A stretch of 64,000 bases of DNA from Clostridiales bacterium (GCA_004556965.1 SFFE01000003.1:62001-126000); one strand, 5' to 3'. Counted from the first letter of the stretch, positions 1-11,944 are shown. Notes: generated from the sequence alone by a model not told the origin. Made by a program: numbers and translations.

Positions 1-2
1 TG

Positions 3-848
3 TGTGCGCCGGATATTGCGATTATTACGAACATCTCTCCGAACCATTTGGACGTTCATCCGAATCTGGAGGACTACGTCTCTGCAAAGCAGAATATTTA
101 TCTCCATCAGCGCCCGGATGCAGTGCTGGTGCTGAATGCGAAGGACGCACACACGCCGGAGTTTGCCGCCGGTGCGCCGGGGAAAGTCCGCCTGTTCAGC
201 AGCATTGGACCCGTGGAGAACGGCGTTTTCCTGCAGGACGGCGTCATCTACCGCAAGCACAACGGCGCGGCGGAGAAGATCATGGACGCCGTCGGCATCC
301 GCATCCCCGGCGCGCACAATGTGGAGAATTATATGGCGGCTTTCGCTGCGCTCGACGGGATGATCTCGCGTGACGATTGCGTTTCCGTTGCAAAAACGTT
401 TCCCGGTGTGCCGCACCGGATGGAGTTCATCCGCGAGCTGCATGGCGTCCGGTTCATCAACGACTCGATCGCGTCGAGTCCGACGCGCGCCATCGCGGGG
501 CTGCACGCGCTGCCGAAGCCGCCGGTCATGCTGCTGGGCGGCCACGATAAGCACATCCCGTTTGACACGCTGGGCGACGAGATCTGCCTGCACGCCAAGG
601 CCGCGGTGCTCTGCGGCGAGACGGCGGAGCGCATTGCTGCCGCCATCCGCGCAAGCGCGCATTACGACGCGCAGAAGCTGCCGGTCGTGATCGAGGACGA
701 TTTCCGCACGGCGGTGGTGACCGCATACCGGCTGGCAGAGCCGGGGGATATTGTGACGCTTTCGCCCGCGTGTTCGTCGTTCGACCGATTCAAAAATTTC
801 GAGGAGCGCGGCAACACCTTCCGCGCGATTGTCGAATCGCTGGAATAA
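3..848 (+). CDS. murD: UDP-N-acetylmuramoylalanine--D-glutamate ligase MurD, 5' truncated by window edge
   Basis: The reading frame is open from base 3 and runs 281 residues to the stop, so the N-terminal third lies outside the window. The first visible residues (PDIAIITNISPNHLDVH) are the central ATPase-domain motif of Mur ligases, and the C-terminal ligase domain carries the NDSIASSPT stretch and the GGHDKH segment typical of MurD. The enzyme adds D-Glu to UDP-MurNAc-L-Ala in the cytoplasm during peptidoglycan precursor synthesis. The annotated TTG at 48 is internal, not a start. The next gene begins about 48 bases downstream. Identification is confident; only completeness is uncertain. Confidence 0.93.
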   Translation, partial: CAPDIAIITNISPNHLDVHPNLEDYVSAKQNIYLHQRPDAVLVLNAKDAHTPEFAAGAPGKVRLFSSIGPVENGVFLQDGVIYRKHNGAAEKIMDAVGIRIPGAHNVENYMAAFAALDGMISRDDCVSVAKTFPGVPHRMEFIRELHGVRFINDSIASSPTRAIAGLHALPKPPVMLLGGHDKHIPFDTLGDEICLHAKAAVLCGETAERIAAAIRASAHYDAQKLPVVIEDDFRTAVVTAYRLAEPGDIVTLSPACSSFDRFKNFEERGNTFRAIVESLE

Positions 849-850
849 CG

Positions 851-879
851 GCATAATTCTGTCTCTCTGTGCATACCGT
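851..879 (+). promoter_or_regulatory. Candidate sigma-E promoter of yunB
   Basis: GCATAAT (851-857) and CATACCGT (872-879) are separated by 14 bases. They match the sigma-E consensus KMATATT-N14-CATACAMT at 6 of 7 and 6 of 8 positions. B. subtilis yunB is a mother-cell sporulation gene, which fits. Pattern match only. Confidence 0.45.
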
Positions 880-896
880 GGCAGAGGGGGATGCCT

Positions 897-3529
<2,633 letters not shown>

Positions 3530-3540
3530 GGGAGATCGCC

Positions 3541-4302
3541 ATGTATTTTGACACGCACGCACATTATGACAGCTCCAAATTCGATGCTGACCGCGACGCG
3601 GTGCTCCGTGCCCTGCCGGAAAGCGGCGTGACGCTCGTCGTCGATCCCGGCGACAATGCCGAGCGTTCCAGACGCGCGGTTGAATTGGCGCAGCAGTATC
3701 CGCATGTCTACGCCGCTGTCGGCTGGCATCCGGAGGAAGCGGAAAACTGGGACGAGAACAGCCTCCCGGCCATCCGGGAGCTGGCAAAGCAGCCGAAGGT
3801 CTGCGCCATCGGGGAAATTGGGCTGGATTATTACTGGGATGCCACGTACCGCGAGCGGCAAAAGGAGATGTTCCGCGCGCAGATCGAACTTGCGCTGGAG
3901 CTGGACTTGCCCGTGATCGTTCACGACCGCGAGGCGCACGGCGACTCGCTGGAGATCGTGCGGGATTACCCCGCGCTGCGGGGCGTGTTCCACTGCTTTT
4001 CCGGCAGCGTGGAGATGGCGCAGGAGCTGCTGCGCCGCGGCTGGTATCTCGGCTTTGACGGGCCGATCACGTACAAAAACGCTGCGCGGGCGCCGGAGGT
4101 CATCCGAATCTGCCCGATGGAGCGCATTCTGCTGGAGACGGATTCGCCCTATCTCGCCCCGGTGCCGAACCGCGGCCAACGCAATGACTCCCGCAACCTG
4201 CCCTATATTGCGGCCACGGTCGCGCGCATCAAGGACATGCCTGTGGAGGCGGTTGCGGCGCAGACGATGGAAAACGGAAAAAAACTATTTGGAATACGGT
4301 GA
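3541..4302 (+). CDS. tatD: TatD-family metal-dependent deoxyribonuclease
   Basis: This 253-residue protein has the amidohydrolase-fold HxH motif (residues 6-8), the internal GEIGLDYYW segment, HCFSG, and a terminal TDSPYLAP motif, all classic TatD/YcfH features. Family members are Mg-dependent 3'-5' DNases or related hydrolases. GGGAG precedes the ATG. The stop is 7 bases before the phosphatase start, within the ligA-sbcC transcription unit. The exact substrate in this organism cannot be read from sequence. Confidence 0.92.
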   Translation: MYFDTHAHYDSSKFDADRDAVLRALPESGVTLVVDPGDNAERSRRAVELAQQYPHVYAAVGWHPEEAENWDENSLPAIRELAKQPKVCAIGEIGLDYYWDATYRERQKEMFRAQIELALELDLPVIVHDREAHGDSLEIVRDYPALRGVFHCFSGSVEMAQELLRRGWYLGFDGPITYKNAARAPEVIRICPMERILLETDSPYLAPVPNRGQRNDSRNLPYIAATVARIKDMPVEAVAAQTMENGKKLFGIR

Positions 4303-4309
4303 GAGACGA

Positions 4310-5116
4310 ATGAATCTGAATTTGCAAGGCGCGCCGAACGCCAGGGACCTCGGCGGTCTGCGGACTGCGGACGGACGGACCGTCCGTCCGGGACTGCTGC
4401 TGCGCAGCGGGGAGCTGTCCCGGCTGACGGCGACGGACGCGGAAGCGCTGCAGCGTCTGAACCTGAAAACGGTGGTCGATTTTCGCACGGAGCGCGAGCG
4501 CGCGCAAAAGCCGGATGTGAAGCTTCCGGGTGTGCAGTACATTGTTTGCCCGATCATCCGGGAGCTTGCCGTCGGCATTACGCGCGAGGAGGAAGCGAAC
4601 GCTGTGCCGCCGATGGTGCGCGCCGCGATCGCCTGCGGCAAGCGTGCGGAGGATTATATGGCTTCGCTGTATCCGCCTCTCGTAGAGGATGATTACAGCG
4701 TCGGGCAATACCGCAGCTTTCTGGATCTGGTGCTGCACCATGCGGATGGCGCGCTGCTTTATCACTGTACGGCAGGGAAGGACCGCGTCGGCGTGGGGAC
4801 GCTCCTGCTCCTTTCTGCACTGGGCGTTGACCGAAAGACCATTTTGGAGGACTATTTGCTGACGAATATCCGCATTGCGCCGGATACGGAGCGGATGCTT
4901 GCCGAGGCGCGGCGCTATACGAGCGACCCTGACGCGCTCAACGCCCTGCGCACATTTGACGGCGCGAAGGAAACGTACATCAATGTGATTTGGGATTCCG
5001 TCGAATCCCGCTATGGCTCCGTCGATGCGTTTTTGGCAGAGCGGCTTGGGATTGGGCCGGACGCGCGCGCGACGCTCCGGCAGAAGTATCTGACCGAAAC
5101 GGGAGCGGCGGTATGA
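4310..5116 (+). CDS. Tyrosine/serine protein phosphatase family protein
   Basis: This 268-residue protein contains the PTP signature loop HCTAGKDR with nucleophile Cys153 and Arg159, and the N-terminal NARDLGGLRTADGR and RSGELSRL motifs of the Y_phosphatase3 (LipA/PTP-LMW-unrelated) family. Such enzymes dephosphorylate phosphotyrosine, phosphoserine or phosphoinositides; the target here is unknown. ATG 4310 is preceded by GAGAG. Its TGA overlaps the sbcD ATG by four bases (ATGA), so it is translationally coupled to sbcD. Confidence 0.85.
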   Translation: MNLNLQGAPNARDLGGLRTADGRTVRPGLLLRSGELSRLTATDAEALQRLNLKTVVDFRTERERAQKPDVKLPGVQYIVCPIIRELAVGITREEEANAVPPMVRAAIACGKRAEDYMASLYPPLVEDDYSVGQYRSFLDLVLHHADGALLYHCTAGKDRVGVGTLLLLSALGVDRKTILEDYLLTNIRIAPDTERMLAEARRYTSDPDALNALRTFDGAKETYINVIWDSVESRYGSVDAFLAERLGIGPDARATLRQKYLTETGAAV

Positions 5117-6249
5117 AGTTTTTGCACATATCGGATCTGCATCTGGGCAAGCGCCTGAACGAATTTTCCCTGCTGGAGGATCAGGCGTTTATTCTGACGC
5201 AGATTCTGCGCATTACGGACGATGAGCAGCCAAACGGCGTGCTCATCGCCGGGGACGTCTATGACAAGGCAGCGCCATCGGCTGAGGCGGTGGCGCTGTT
5301 TGATGATTTTCTGGCGCAGCTTGCGGCGCGGGACGTGTCCGTGTTCGTCATCAGCGGCAACCACGATTCGCCGGAGCGGATCGCGTTCGGGGCGCAGCTC
5401 GTCCGCCGCAGCAAGGTGTATCTTTCGCCGGTCTATGACGGGCGGATTCGGCCTGTCACGCTCGAAGATGAGCATGGCCCGGTAGATGTGTTTCTGCTGC
5501 CGTTTTTGAAGCCGATGCACGTGCGGCGCTGGTTTCCGGAGGCGGAGATCGAATCGTATACGGATGCGATCGCCTGCGCCGTGGCGCACATGCCCATTGA
5601 CCCCACGCGCCGGAACGTGCTGGTGACGCACCAGTTTGTCACCGGCGCGGCGCGCTGCGAGTCCGAGGAGCTCACCATCGGCGGGAGCGACAATGTGGAC
5701 GCTGCGGTGTTCTCGCCGTTTGACTATGTCGCGCTGGGGCATATCCACAGCCCGCAGAACGTGAACGGCAGCCGGGTGCGCTACTGCGGCACGCCGCTGA
5801 AGTATTCGTTCTCCGAGGCGCGGCAGCAAAAGTCCGTCACGGTGGCGGAGCTGCCGGAGAAGGGCGTACTTACGGTGCGCACCGTCCCGCTGCAGCCGCA
5901 GCGCGACCTTGTCGAGCTGCGCGGCAGCTTTCAGGCAGTCGTGGCGCGCGAAGTGGATGGGGCGCCCGATCCAAACGCCTATGTCCATATTACGTTGACG
6001 GATGAGGAGGATGTTCCAGAGGCGGCCGGCAAACTCCGTGCGGTGTATCCGAATCTCATGCGGTTGGATTACGACAACAGCCGCACGCGCGGCAGCGCGG
6101 AAATTCTGGGCGCGGCTGAGCTGGAGCGACGCTCGCCGCTGGAGCTGTTTGACGAGTTCTATGCGCTGCAGAACAATCAGCCGCTGCGCGACGTGCAGCG
6201 CGCCTATCTGCAAGGATTGATCGAAGAGATCTGGGGAGGCGAAGCATGA
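5113..6249 (+). CDS. sbcD: Exonuclease SbcCD, nuclease subunit SbcD
   Basis: This 378-residue protein has the Mre11-type metallophosphoesterase motifs in order: DLHLG, GDVYDKA, GNHDS, VTHQF and GHIHSPQ. With SbcC it forms an ATP-dependent nuclease that cleaves DNA hairpins and blocked ends. The ATG at 5113 overlaps the phosphatase stop, and the sbcD stop overlaps the sbcC ATG in another ATGA junction. Length is normal for the family (about 380). Confidence 0.96.
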   Translation: MKFLHISDLHLGKRLNEFSLLEDQAFILTQILRITDDEQPNGVLIAGDVYDKAAPSAEAVALFDDFLAQLAARDVSVFVISGNHDSPERIAFGAQLVRRSKVYLSPVYDGRIRPVTLEDEHGPVDVFLLPFLKPMHVRRWFPEAEIESYTDAIACAVAHMPIDPTRRNVLVTHQFVTGAARCESEELTIGGSDNVDAAVFSPFDYVALGHIHSPQNVNGSRVRYCGTPLKYSFSEARQQKSVTVAELPEKGVLTVRTVPLQPQRDLVELRGSFQAVVAREVDGAPDPNAYVHITLTDEEDVPEAAGKLRAVYPNLMRLDYDNSRTRGSAEILGAAELERRSPLELFDEFYALQNNQPLRDVQRAYLQGLIEEIWGGEA

Positions 6250-9014
6250 GACCGATCACATTGACGATGTCGGCCTTCGGCCCCTATGCCGGCAAGACGG
6301 TTCTGGCACTGGACAAGCTGGGCAGAGAAGGACTGTATCTCATCACCGGCGACACCGGCGCAGGCAAGACCACCATCTTCGACGCGCTCACCTATGCGCT
6401 TTACGGCGAGGCCAGCGGCAGCAGCCGGGACGCGGCGATGTTCCGCAGCAAATACGCCGCGCCGGAAACGCCCACATACGTGGAGCTTACCTTTCTCTGC
6501 CGTGGCGAGACCTATACGGTCCGGCGCAGTCCGGAGTATGAGCGCCCCGCAAAGCGCGGCGGCGGCACCACAACGCAGAAAGCGGATGCGGTGCTGACGT
6601 ATCCGGACGGGCGCGTCGTCACGAAGACCCGCGACGTGACGAACGCGGTGTGCGGGATCATCGGCATCGACCGCGACCAGTTCACGCAGGTGGCCATGAT
6701 CGCGCAGGGTGATTTTCTGAAGCTTCTGCTCGCGCCGACCGAGCAGCGCATTGCGATTTTCCGGCAGATTTTCCACACAGGTCTGTACCGCACGCTCCAA
6801 AACCGGCTCAAGGAAGACGCCGCTGCACTGAGCCAGAGCTGTGATGCGCTGCGCGCCAGCATCCGCCAGTACATCAGCGGTGCAGTCTGCGCGCCGGATG
6901 ACGCGCTCGCTCCGGAGCTGGAAGCAATCCAGGCGGCGCCGCTCCCGCCGGCAGAAACAGAAACATTGCTGACGAAACTAATCGAACAGGACAAAGCGGC
7001 GCAGGCGGTGTGTGAGACGCAGCAAAGCGAACAGGCGCAGGCGCTCACCGCCGTGACTGCCCGGATCGCCATCGGCAGGGAGACGCAAAAACGCCGCACG
7101 GAATTACAGAGCACGCAGGAAGCGCTGGAAGAATTGATTCCTCAGATCGCGGCAGTCGAGCAGACGCTTATGACCGCGCAGGCACAACAGCCGGAAATCG
7201 AGCGGCTGCAAACGGAATTTGCGGCACTGGAAGCGCTTTTGCCGCAGTATGACCGGCTTGCGCAGCTCCAAAAGGAGCAAGCGGATTCGAAAGCGGCGCT
7301 GGAAACGCTGCAAACGGAGGGAGAGCAGATCGCGCGGGCGCTCACAGAAACAGCGCAGCAGCTTCAACAGCAGAAGGACGCATTGGAAGACCTCGCATCC
7401 GCGGCTGCGGAGGCGGCACGCGCGGCTGGAACGCTGCAAACGCTGACCGAGCGGGAAAAACAGCTCTCCGGCCTGCAAGCGGATCTGCAGCGGATGGAGA
7501 CCTTGCAGCAGCAGACGGAGCAGGCAAAGCTGGAATATGCTTCCGCGGTGCAGGAAGCGGATGCGATGCAAGCGCGTTATCGGCGTAAAAATCGGGCGTT
7601 TTTGGACGCACAAGCCGGGGTGCTTGCAAGCACGCTGACCGACGGTGAGCCATGCCCGGTCTGCGGCGCACGGAGCCATCCGGCGCCCGCCGTATGCCCG
7701 CGAGAGGCCCCGGATCAGGCCGAGCTGGAATCAGCCGAGGCAGAGGCGGCACAGGCGCAGCAGCGCGCATCGGACGCCAGCAGCAAGGCTGGCCGTCTGC
7801 AAGGGCAGGCGAGCGAACAGGAGAAGCAGCTGCTTCACGCAGCGGGCGAGCTTTTCCGTGTTACCACGCTTGCGGCGGCAGCGGCTGTGCTTCCGGATCG
7901 GCTGGCCGCCGTGCAGACGGCGCTGGCGTTGACCAGAGCTGCAAAACAGGAGGCGGAGAAGCGCGCCGCGCGCGCCGATGAACTTCGCACGGCAATTCCG
8001 GAGACGGAGCGAAGATTGACCGGGCTGCAGAACACGCAGCTGCAGCAGAATGCCGTACAGGCCCAGCAGCAGGCTGCATGCAGCGCCTTGGAGACGCAGA
8101 TTCAGAATCAAATCCAAAGCCTTCCGTATCCGTCGAGAGGGACGGCGCAAATGCAGATGGATACGCTGCAGCAGCGCCGGAAAACGCTGCAGACCGCGCT
8201 TTCCGATGCACAGACCGGGCAGCGAAGGCTGCTGCAGCAAAAGACGGCGCTGGAAAGCAAAATCGAAACGCTTGCGGCGCAGCTTGGACAGTCCGGCGAT
8301 GTCGATCTCGCGGAAGAAACGGCGCAGTTACAGCAGATCCGGGCACGTCAGATGAAGCTGGACGCGGATTGGAAACAAATCAGTCGACGGCTGGATCGCA
8401 ACCGCACGGCGCTGGCCGGTGTGCAAACGCAAAGCGCCGCGCTCGCCGGGCAGGAGGAGCAGCTCTCGTGGCTGCGTGCGCTGTCGAACACGGCGAACGG
8501 CACGCTTCCGGGCAAGGAAAAGATCATGCTGGAGACTTATATCCAGATGACCTGGTTTGACCGCATTCTGGAGCGGGCAAATCAGCGCTTTTCCGTCATG
8601 ACCGGCGGCCAGTACCAGCTCCGCCGCTGCAGAGAGGCGGAGAACAACCGCAGTCAAAGCGGTCTGGAGCTGGATGTGGTCGACCACTACAACGGCTCGA
8701 TCCGCAGCGTGAAGACGCTCTCCGGTGGCGAATCCTTTCAGGCGTCCCTGTCACTGGCGCTGGGCCTGTCCGACGAGATCCAGTCTTCCGCCGGAGGGGT
8801 TCGGCTGGATACGATGTTTGTAGACGAGGGCTTCGGCTCTCTGGACGAGGAGACGCTCCAGAAGGCGCTGCGCGCGCTCAGCGGTCTCAGCGAGGGGCAC
8901 CGTCTGGTCGGCATCATTTCGCATGTATCGGCACTGAAAGAGAAAATCGACCGGCAGATCATTGTCATAAAAGACCGAACCGGCGGCAGCCGGGCGGAGA
9001 TTGTCTGTGAATGA
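6246..9014 (+). CDS. sbcC: Exonuclease SbcCD, ATPase subunit SbcC
   Basis: This 922-residue SMC/Rad50-type ATPase has the Walker A motif GDTGAGKTT near residues 37-45, long Gln/Ala/Glu-rich coiled coils on both sides of a zinc-hook CPVC near residues 469-472, the ABC signature LSGGESFQ, and the Walker B segment MFVDEGFGSLD close to the C-terminus. It holds DNA and drives SbcD nuclease activity. The coiled coil is very Ala/Gln-rich, but the frame is intact. Confidence 0.96.
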   Translation: MRPITLTMSAFGPYAGKTVLALDKLGREGLYLITGDTGAGKTTIFDALTYALYGEASGSSRDAAMFRSKYAAPETPTYVELTFLCRGETYTVRRSPEYERPAKRGGGTTTQKADAVLTYPDGRVVTKTRDVTNAVCGIIGIDRDQFTQVAMIAQGDFLKLLLAPTEQRIAIFRQIFHTGLYRTLQNRLKEDAAALSQSCDALRASIRQYISGAVCAPDDALAPELEAIQAAPLPPAETETLLTKLIEQDKAAQAVCETQQSEQAQALTAVTARIAIGRETQKRRTELQSTQEALEELIPQIAAVEQTLMTAQAQQPEIERLQTEFAALEALLPQYDRLAQLQKEQADSKAALETLQTEGEQIARALTETAQQLQQQKDALEDLASAAAEAARAAGTLQTLTEREKQLSGLQADLQRMETLQQQTEQAKLEYASAVQEADAMQARYRRKNRAFLDAQAGVLASTLTDGEPCPVCGARSHPAPAVCPREAPDQAELESAEAEAAQAQQRASDASSKAGRLQGQASEQEKQLLHAAGELFRVTTLAAAAAVLPDRLAAVQTALALTRAAKQEAEKRAARADELRTAIPETERRLTGLQNTQLQQNAVQAQQQAACSALETQIQNQIQSLPYPSRGTAQMQMDTLQQRRKTLQTALSDAQTGQRRLLQQKTALESKIETLAAQLGQSGDVDLAEETAQLQQIRARQMKLDADWKQISRRLDRNRTALAGVQTQSAALAGQEEQLSWLRALSNTANGTLPGKEKIMLETYIQMTWFDRILERANQRFSVMTGGQYQLRRCREAENNRSQSGLELDVVDHYNGSIRSVKTLSGGESFQASLSLALGLSDEIQSSAGGVRLDTMFVDEGFGSLDEETLQKALRALSGLSEGHRLVGIISHVSALKEKIDRQIIVIKDRTGGSRAEIVCE

Positions 9015-9026
9015 GGAGGAGCAGCT

Positions 9027-9275
9027 ATGCGCGAATTGAAGCTCAAACGGGTCTATCGCCATTTCAAGGGCGACTACTATCTGGTCGAGGACTTGGCCAA
9101 CGACTCCGAGACCGGAGAGGAATATGTGATTTACCGCAAGCTCTATGGCGACGGTTCCTTGTGGCTACGGCCCAAGGGAATGTTCCTCAGTGAGGTCGAT
9201 CGGGAAAAGTATCCGGACTGTCCGCAGCGGTATCGCTTTGAACTGCAGGAGATCGAAAGCGTCGCGGGACATTGA
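9027..9275 (+). CDS. DUF1653 domain protein
   Basis: This 82-residue protein matches the small DUF1653 family throughout: KRVYRHFKGDYYLVEDLANDSETGEE, then YRKLYGDGSLWLRP, then REKYP and a terminal RFE. The fold suggests a beta-barrel-like small domain and no function is established. AGGAGGAGC precedes the ATG, 12 bases after sbcC, so it is the last gene of the murD-sbcC plus-strand run. Confidence 0.85.
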   Translation: MRELKLKRVYRHFKGDYYLVEDLANDSETGEEYVIYRKLYGDGSLWLRPKGMFLSEVDREKYPDCPQRYRFELQEIESVAGH

Positions 9276-9311
9276 GCGTCCCACAGGGCACAAACAAATT
9301 TCGACAATGGT

Positions 9312-9340
9312 CAGGCGGCATGCATCCTGCACGCCGCCTG
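9312..9340. terminator. Hairpin between convergent DUF1653 gene and cotJC
   Basis: CAGGCGGC pairs with GCCGCCTG around a 13-base loop. There is no strong U-run on either side, so this is a weak or factor-assisted terminator candidate separating convergent units. Confidence 0.4.
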
Positions 9341-9351
9341 ATCTTGTATGC

Positions 9352-9948
9352 TTACTTGTCAAAGGCAGGATTGACGGCGTAGACATTCTTCTGATCCATC
9401 TTTTCCGTTGCCAGGCGCAGCGCTTCGCCAAAGCGCTGGTAATGCACGACCTCGCGGGCGCGCAGGAAGCGGATGACGTCGTTGACGTCCGGATCGTCGG
9501 ACAGACGCAGGATGTTGTCGTACGTTGTCCGTGCCTTCTGCTCTGCGGCCATATCCTCCGAAAGATCGGTGATCACATCGCCTTTGACCGCAATGGTCGC
9601 GGCCGTCCACGGCGTTCCGGAGGCAAACTGCGGATAGATCCCAGCAGTATGATCTACAAAGTACGTGTCAAATCCGGCTTTTCGGATTTGCTCCGGCGTC
9701 ATATTTCGCGTCAATTGATATACGATTGCGCCAATCATTTCCAAGTGCCCGAGTTCCTCGGTGCCGATGTCCGTTAATACGGCGGCCAGTTCCGGGTAGG
9801 GCATGGCATAGCGTTGGCTGAGATAGCGGAGCGAGGCGCCAAGCTCGCCGTCCGGGCCGCCGTATTGCGTGATGATGAACTTGGCCAGCGCGGGATTGGT
9901 GTTTTTGATGCGCACGGGATATTGCAGCTTTTTCTCATATACAAACAT
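9352..9948 (-). CDS. cotJC: Spore coat protein CotJC (manganese-catalase-like)
   Basis: This 198-residue protein has the ferritin-like Mn-catalase fold signature: LRYLSQRYAMPYPELAAVLTDIGTEELGHLEM followed by EQKARTTYDNIL and AREVVHYQRFGEAL, supplying the Glu/His ligands of a di-metal site. CotJC lies in the inner spore coat. It follows the cotJA-JB gene by three bases, with GGAGATTG as ribosome-binding site, so the two are one operon. Length is normal (about 190-200). Confidence 0.92.
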   Translation of the reverse strand: MFVYEKKLQYPVRIKNTNPALAKFIITQYGGPDGELGASLRYLSQRYAMPYPELAAVLTDIGTEELGHLEMIGAIVYQLTRNMTPEQIRKAGFDTYFVDHTAGIYPQFASGTPWTAATIAVKGDVITDLSEDMAAEQKARTTYDNILRLSDDPDVNDVIRFLRAREVVHYQRFGEALRLATEKMDQKNVYAVNPAFDK

Positions 9949-9951
9949 GGC

Positions 9952-10386
9952 TCAATCTCCTTTCCCGCTCTGGTGCTGCCATGGCCACGGCGCGTCGATC
10001 CAGTCATAGGTTGCGGCGTTTTCCATGTCGCGGATCGTGATCGGACCGTACAGCTCCGCATAGCGCTTGCGGCCTTCGTTGCTCATGCGGATGCATTCCT
10101 GCAGCATCTTGAACGCCTCACAGTCATCGGCGTGCGTGTCCAGATACAGCTTCAGCTCCTGAACGACAAAATCCAGTACCATCAGCTCGCAGAGCGGTGT
10201 GCTCAGATTGTCAGGCTTGTTGACCATGTTCATGAACGGCAGGTCGAGCCCCGGAAACAGGGTTCCGCGCGCCAGCGCCATTTTTCCATCGTAAGCCGGC
10301 TCGCTGCACTGCTGCATCGGCGTATAAGCCAGTGCCAGCGGTGCGCACTCCGGCAGCATTCCGTTTTTATAATCGCACTTTTCCAA
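9952..10386 (-). CDS. cotJB: CotJA-CotJB fusion spore coat protein
   Basis: This 144-residue protein joins two normally separate coat proteins. Residues about 15-50 match CotJA (LALAYTPMQQ, then ALARGTLFPGLDLPF). Residues about 62-137 match CotJB (LDFVVQELKLYLDTHADDCEAF, then YGPI, ending with the APWPWQ box). The start is a TTG at 10386, preceded by AAGGAGG with an 8-base gap. It is directly followed by cotJC. The reading frame is continuous through the junction with no stop or internal strong ribosome-binding site, so a genuine fusion is likely. CotJ proteins are structural components of the inner coat. Confidence 0.82.
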   Translation of the reverse strand: MEKCDYKNGMLPECAPLALAYTPMQQCSEPAYDGKMALARGTLFPGLDLPFMNMVNKPDNLSTPLCELMVLDFVVQELKLYLDTHADDCEAFKMLQECIRMSNEGRKRYAELYGPITIRDMENAATYDWIDAPWPWQHQSGKGD

Positions 10387-10424
10387 AATCGTTCCTCCTT
10401 GATCTGTATGGGTCTCGCTCAGCC

Positions 10425-10452
10425 TATCTTATGCTCCACAGAATATACGCGT
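10425..10452 (-). promoter_or_regulatory. Candidate sigma-K promoter of the cotJ operon
   Basis: On the minus strand AC (10452-10451) is followed after 17 bases by CATAAGATA (10433-10425), matching the sigma-K pattern AC-N16/17-CATANNNTA. It lies about 40 bases upstream of the cotJA-JB start. Pattern match only; sigma-E cannot be excluded. Confidence 0.42.
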
Positions 10453-10454
10453 GC

Positions 10455-10484
10455 AAAAAAGCGCCCGATCCGAAGATCGGGCGC
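10455..10484 (-). terminator. Rho-independent terminator of the MATE gene
   Basis: A perfect stem GCGCCCGATC/GATCGGGCGC (10461-10484) is followed on the minus strand by six T residues. It lies 17 bases past the MATE stop codon. Confidence 0.88.
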
Positions 10485-10500
10485 TTACGAGGAGGCGGAG

Positions 10501-11865
10501 TTATGCTTTTTTCAGCATGCCGGTTTTGCGCAGAGCAGTGCGCAGGAGTATCAGGGAGATGATGATGGATGCAACCTCTGCGATTGGGAACGCAAACCAG
10601 ACGTTGTTCAAAACGTGGGTGCGTGCCAGCAGCAGCGCGCAGGGCACCAGAACCACAAGCTGACGTGCAAATGAGATCAGCATACCGTAGATGCTGTACC
10701 CCAGCGCCTGACATGTCGAGGAGCTGATGATGCAGATCCCGGCGAACACAAACGCTAGACTCATGATGCGCAGCGCAGGAACGCCGATGGCGATCATGTC
10801 CGGAGACGCGTCGAAGAAAGACAGCAGCGCTTCCGGGAACAGGTGAAACACCAGAAGTCCGGTCAGCATGATGCTGACGGCGTAGGTCATGCCGAGGCGG
10901 ATCGTTTTATGAATGCGATCCGGCCGCTGCGCGCCATAGTTGTATGCGATGATCGGCACCATGCCGTTGTTCAAACCGAAGATCGGCATGAAGATAAAGC
11001 TCTGGAGCTTAAAGTAGGCTCCGAACACGGCGACGGCGGTGGAGGAGAAGGTGATCAGGATCAGATTCATAATATAGGCCGTGAGCGAGGAGATGCACGA
11101 CATCAGAATGGATGGGATGCTGATACCGCTGATTTCCCCCATCAGGTGGAAATCCGGTCGGATATGGCGCAGCTTCAGCGTCAGATCGTCATTCTTGCGA
11201 TGGTTGAGAATGATCGCAACGACAGCGCCGACACATTGACCGAACACCGTGGCCCACGCAGCGCCGGCGATACCCAGTTTGGGAAAGCCAAGCAGACCGA
11301 AGATCAGAATGGGGTCAAACACAATGTTGATGATGGCGCCGGTGAGCTGGGTAATCATCGAGTAGATCGTGCGGCCAGTCGCCTGCAGGAAGCGCTCAAA
11401 TGTGACCTGAATGAAGACGCCGAAAGAGCAAATGAGACAGATGCGCAGATAGACCGTGCCAAATTGGACGATCTCCTCAATGTCGGTCTGTGTGCGCATG
11501 TACGCCTCCATGCCGAAAATGCCGATGAGCAAGACCAAAAAGAAGCTGATGGCCTGCAAAATCAGCCCCTGTACGGCGACCTGATTGGCGCGCTCCGGAT
11601 TTTTTTGACCGAGTGCGCGGGAGAGCAGCGCATTGATGCCGACGCCGAAGCCGACCGAAACCGAGATCACCACATTTTGCAGCGGAAATGCCATGGAGAC
11701 GGCGGTCAGCGCGTTTTCACAGATGCGCGAGACAAAGATGCTGTCCACGACGTTGTACAGCGCCTGCACCAGCATTGAGATCATCATCGGCACGGCCATA
11801 GACATCAAAAGCTTATTTTCGGGCATCGTGCCCATTTTGTTTTCTTTTGCGGGGATTGTTTGCAT
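10501..11865 (-). CDS. MATE family multidrug/Na+ antiporter
   Basis: This 454-residue polytopic membrane protein has about 12 hydrophobic segments and MATE hallmarks: an N-terminal PENKLLMSMAVPMMISMLVQALYNVVDSIFV, then GQKNPERANQ and NNGMVPIIAYNYGAQ in the second half. MATE transporters export drugs or metabolites using ion gradients; the substrate is unknown. TTGGAGT precedes ATG 11865. A single-gene unit with its own promoter and terminator. Confidence 0.92.
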   Translation of the reverse strand: MQTIPAKENKMGTMPENKLLMSMAVPMMISMLVQALYNVVDSIFVSRICENALTAVSMAFPLQNVVISVSVGFGVGINALLSRALGQKNPERANQVAVQGLILQAISFFLVLLIGIFGMEAYMRTQTDIEEIVQFGTVYLRICLICSFGVFIQVTFERFLQATGRTIYSMITQLTGAIINIVFDPILIFGLLGFPKLGIAGAAWATVFGQCVGAVVAIILNHRKNDDLTLKLRHIRPDFHLMGEISGISIPSILMSCISSLTAYIMNLILITFSSTAVAVFGAYFKLQSFIFMPIFGLNNGMVPIIAYNYGAQRPDRIHKTIRLGMTYAVSIMLTGLLVFHLFPEALLSFFDASPDMIAIGVPALRIMSLAFVFAGICIISSSTCQALGYSIYGMLISFARQLVVLVPCALLLARTHVLNNVWFAFPIAEVASIIISLILLRTALRKTGMLKKA

Positions 11866-11915
11866 AATACGACTCCAAATACGATAAAACAGATCAAAAC
11901 AGTCAGCAAAATCAC

Positions 11916-11944
11916 ATTATAAGTTTCTGTATAGGAAAAGTCAA
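11916..11944 (-). promoter_or_regulatory. Sigma-A promoter of the MATE gene
   Basis: TTGACT (11944-11939), a 17-base spacer, then TATAAT (11921-11916) on the minus strand, about 50 bases upstream of the ATG. Confidence 0.75.
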
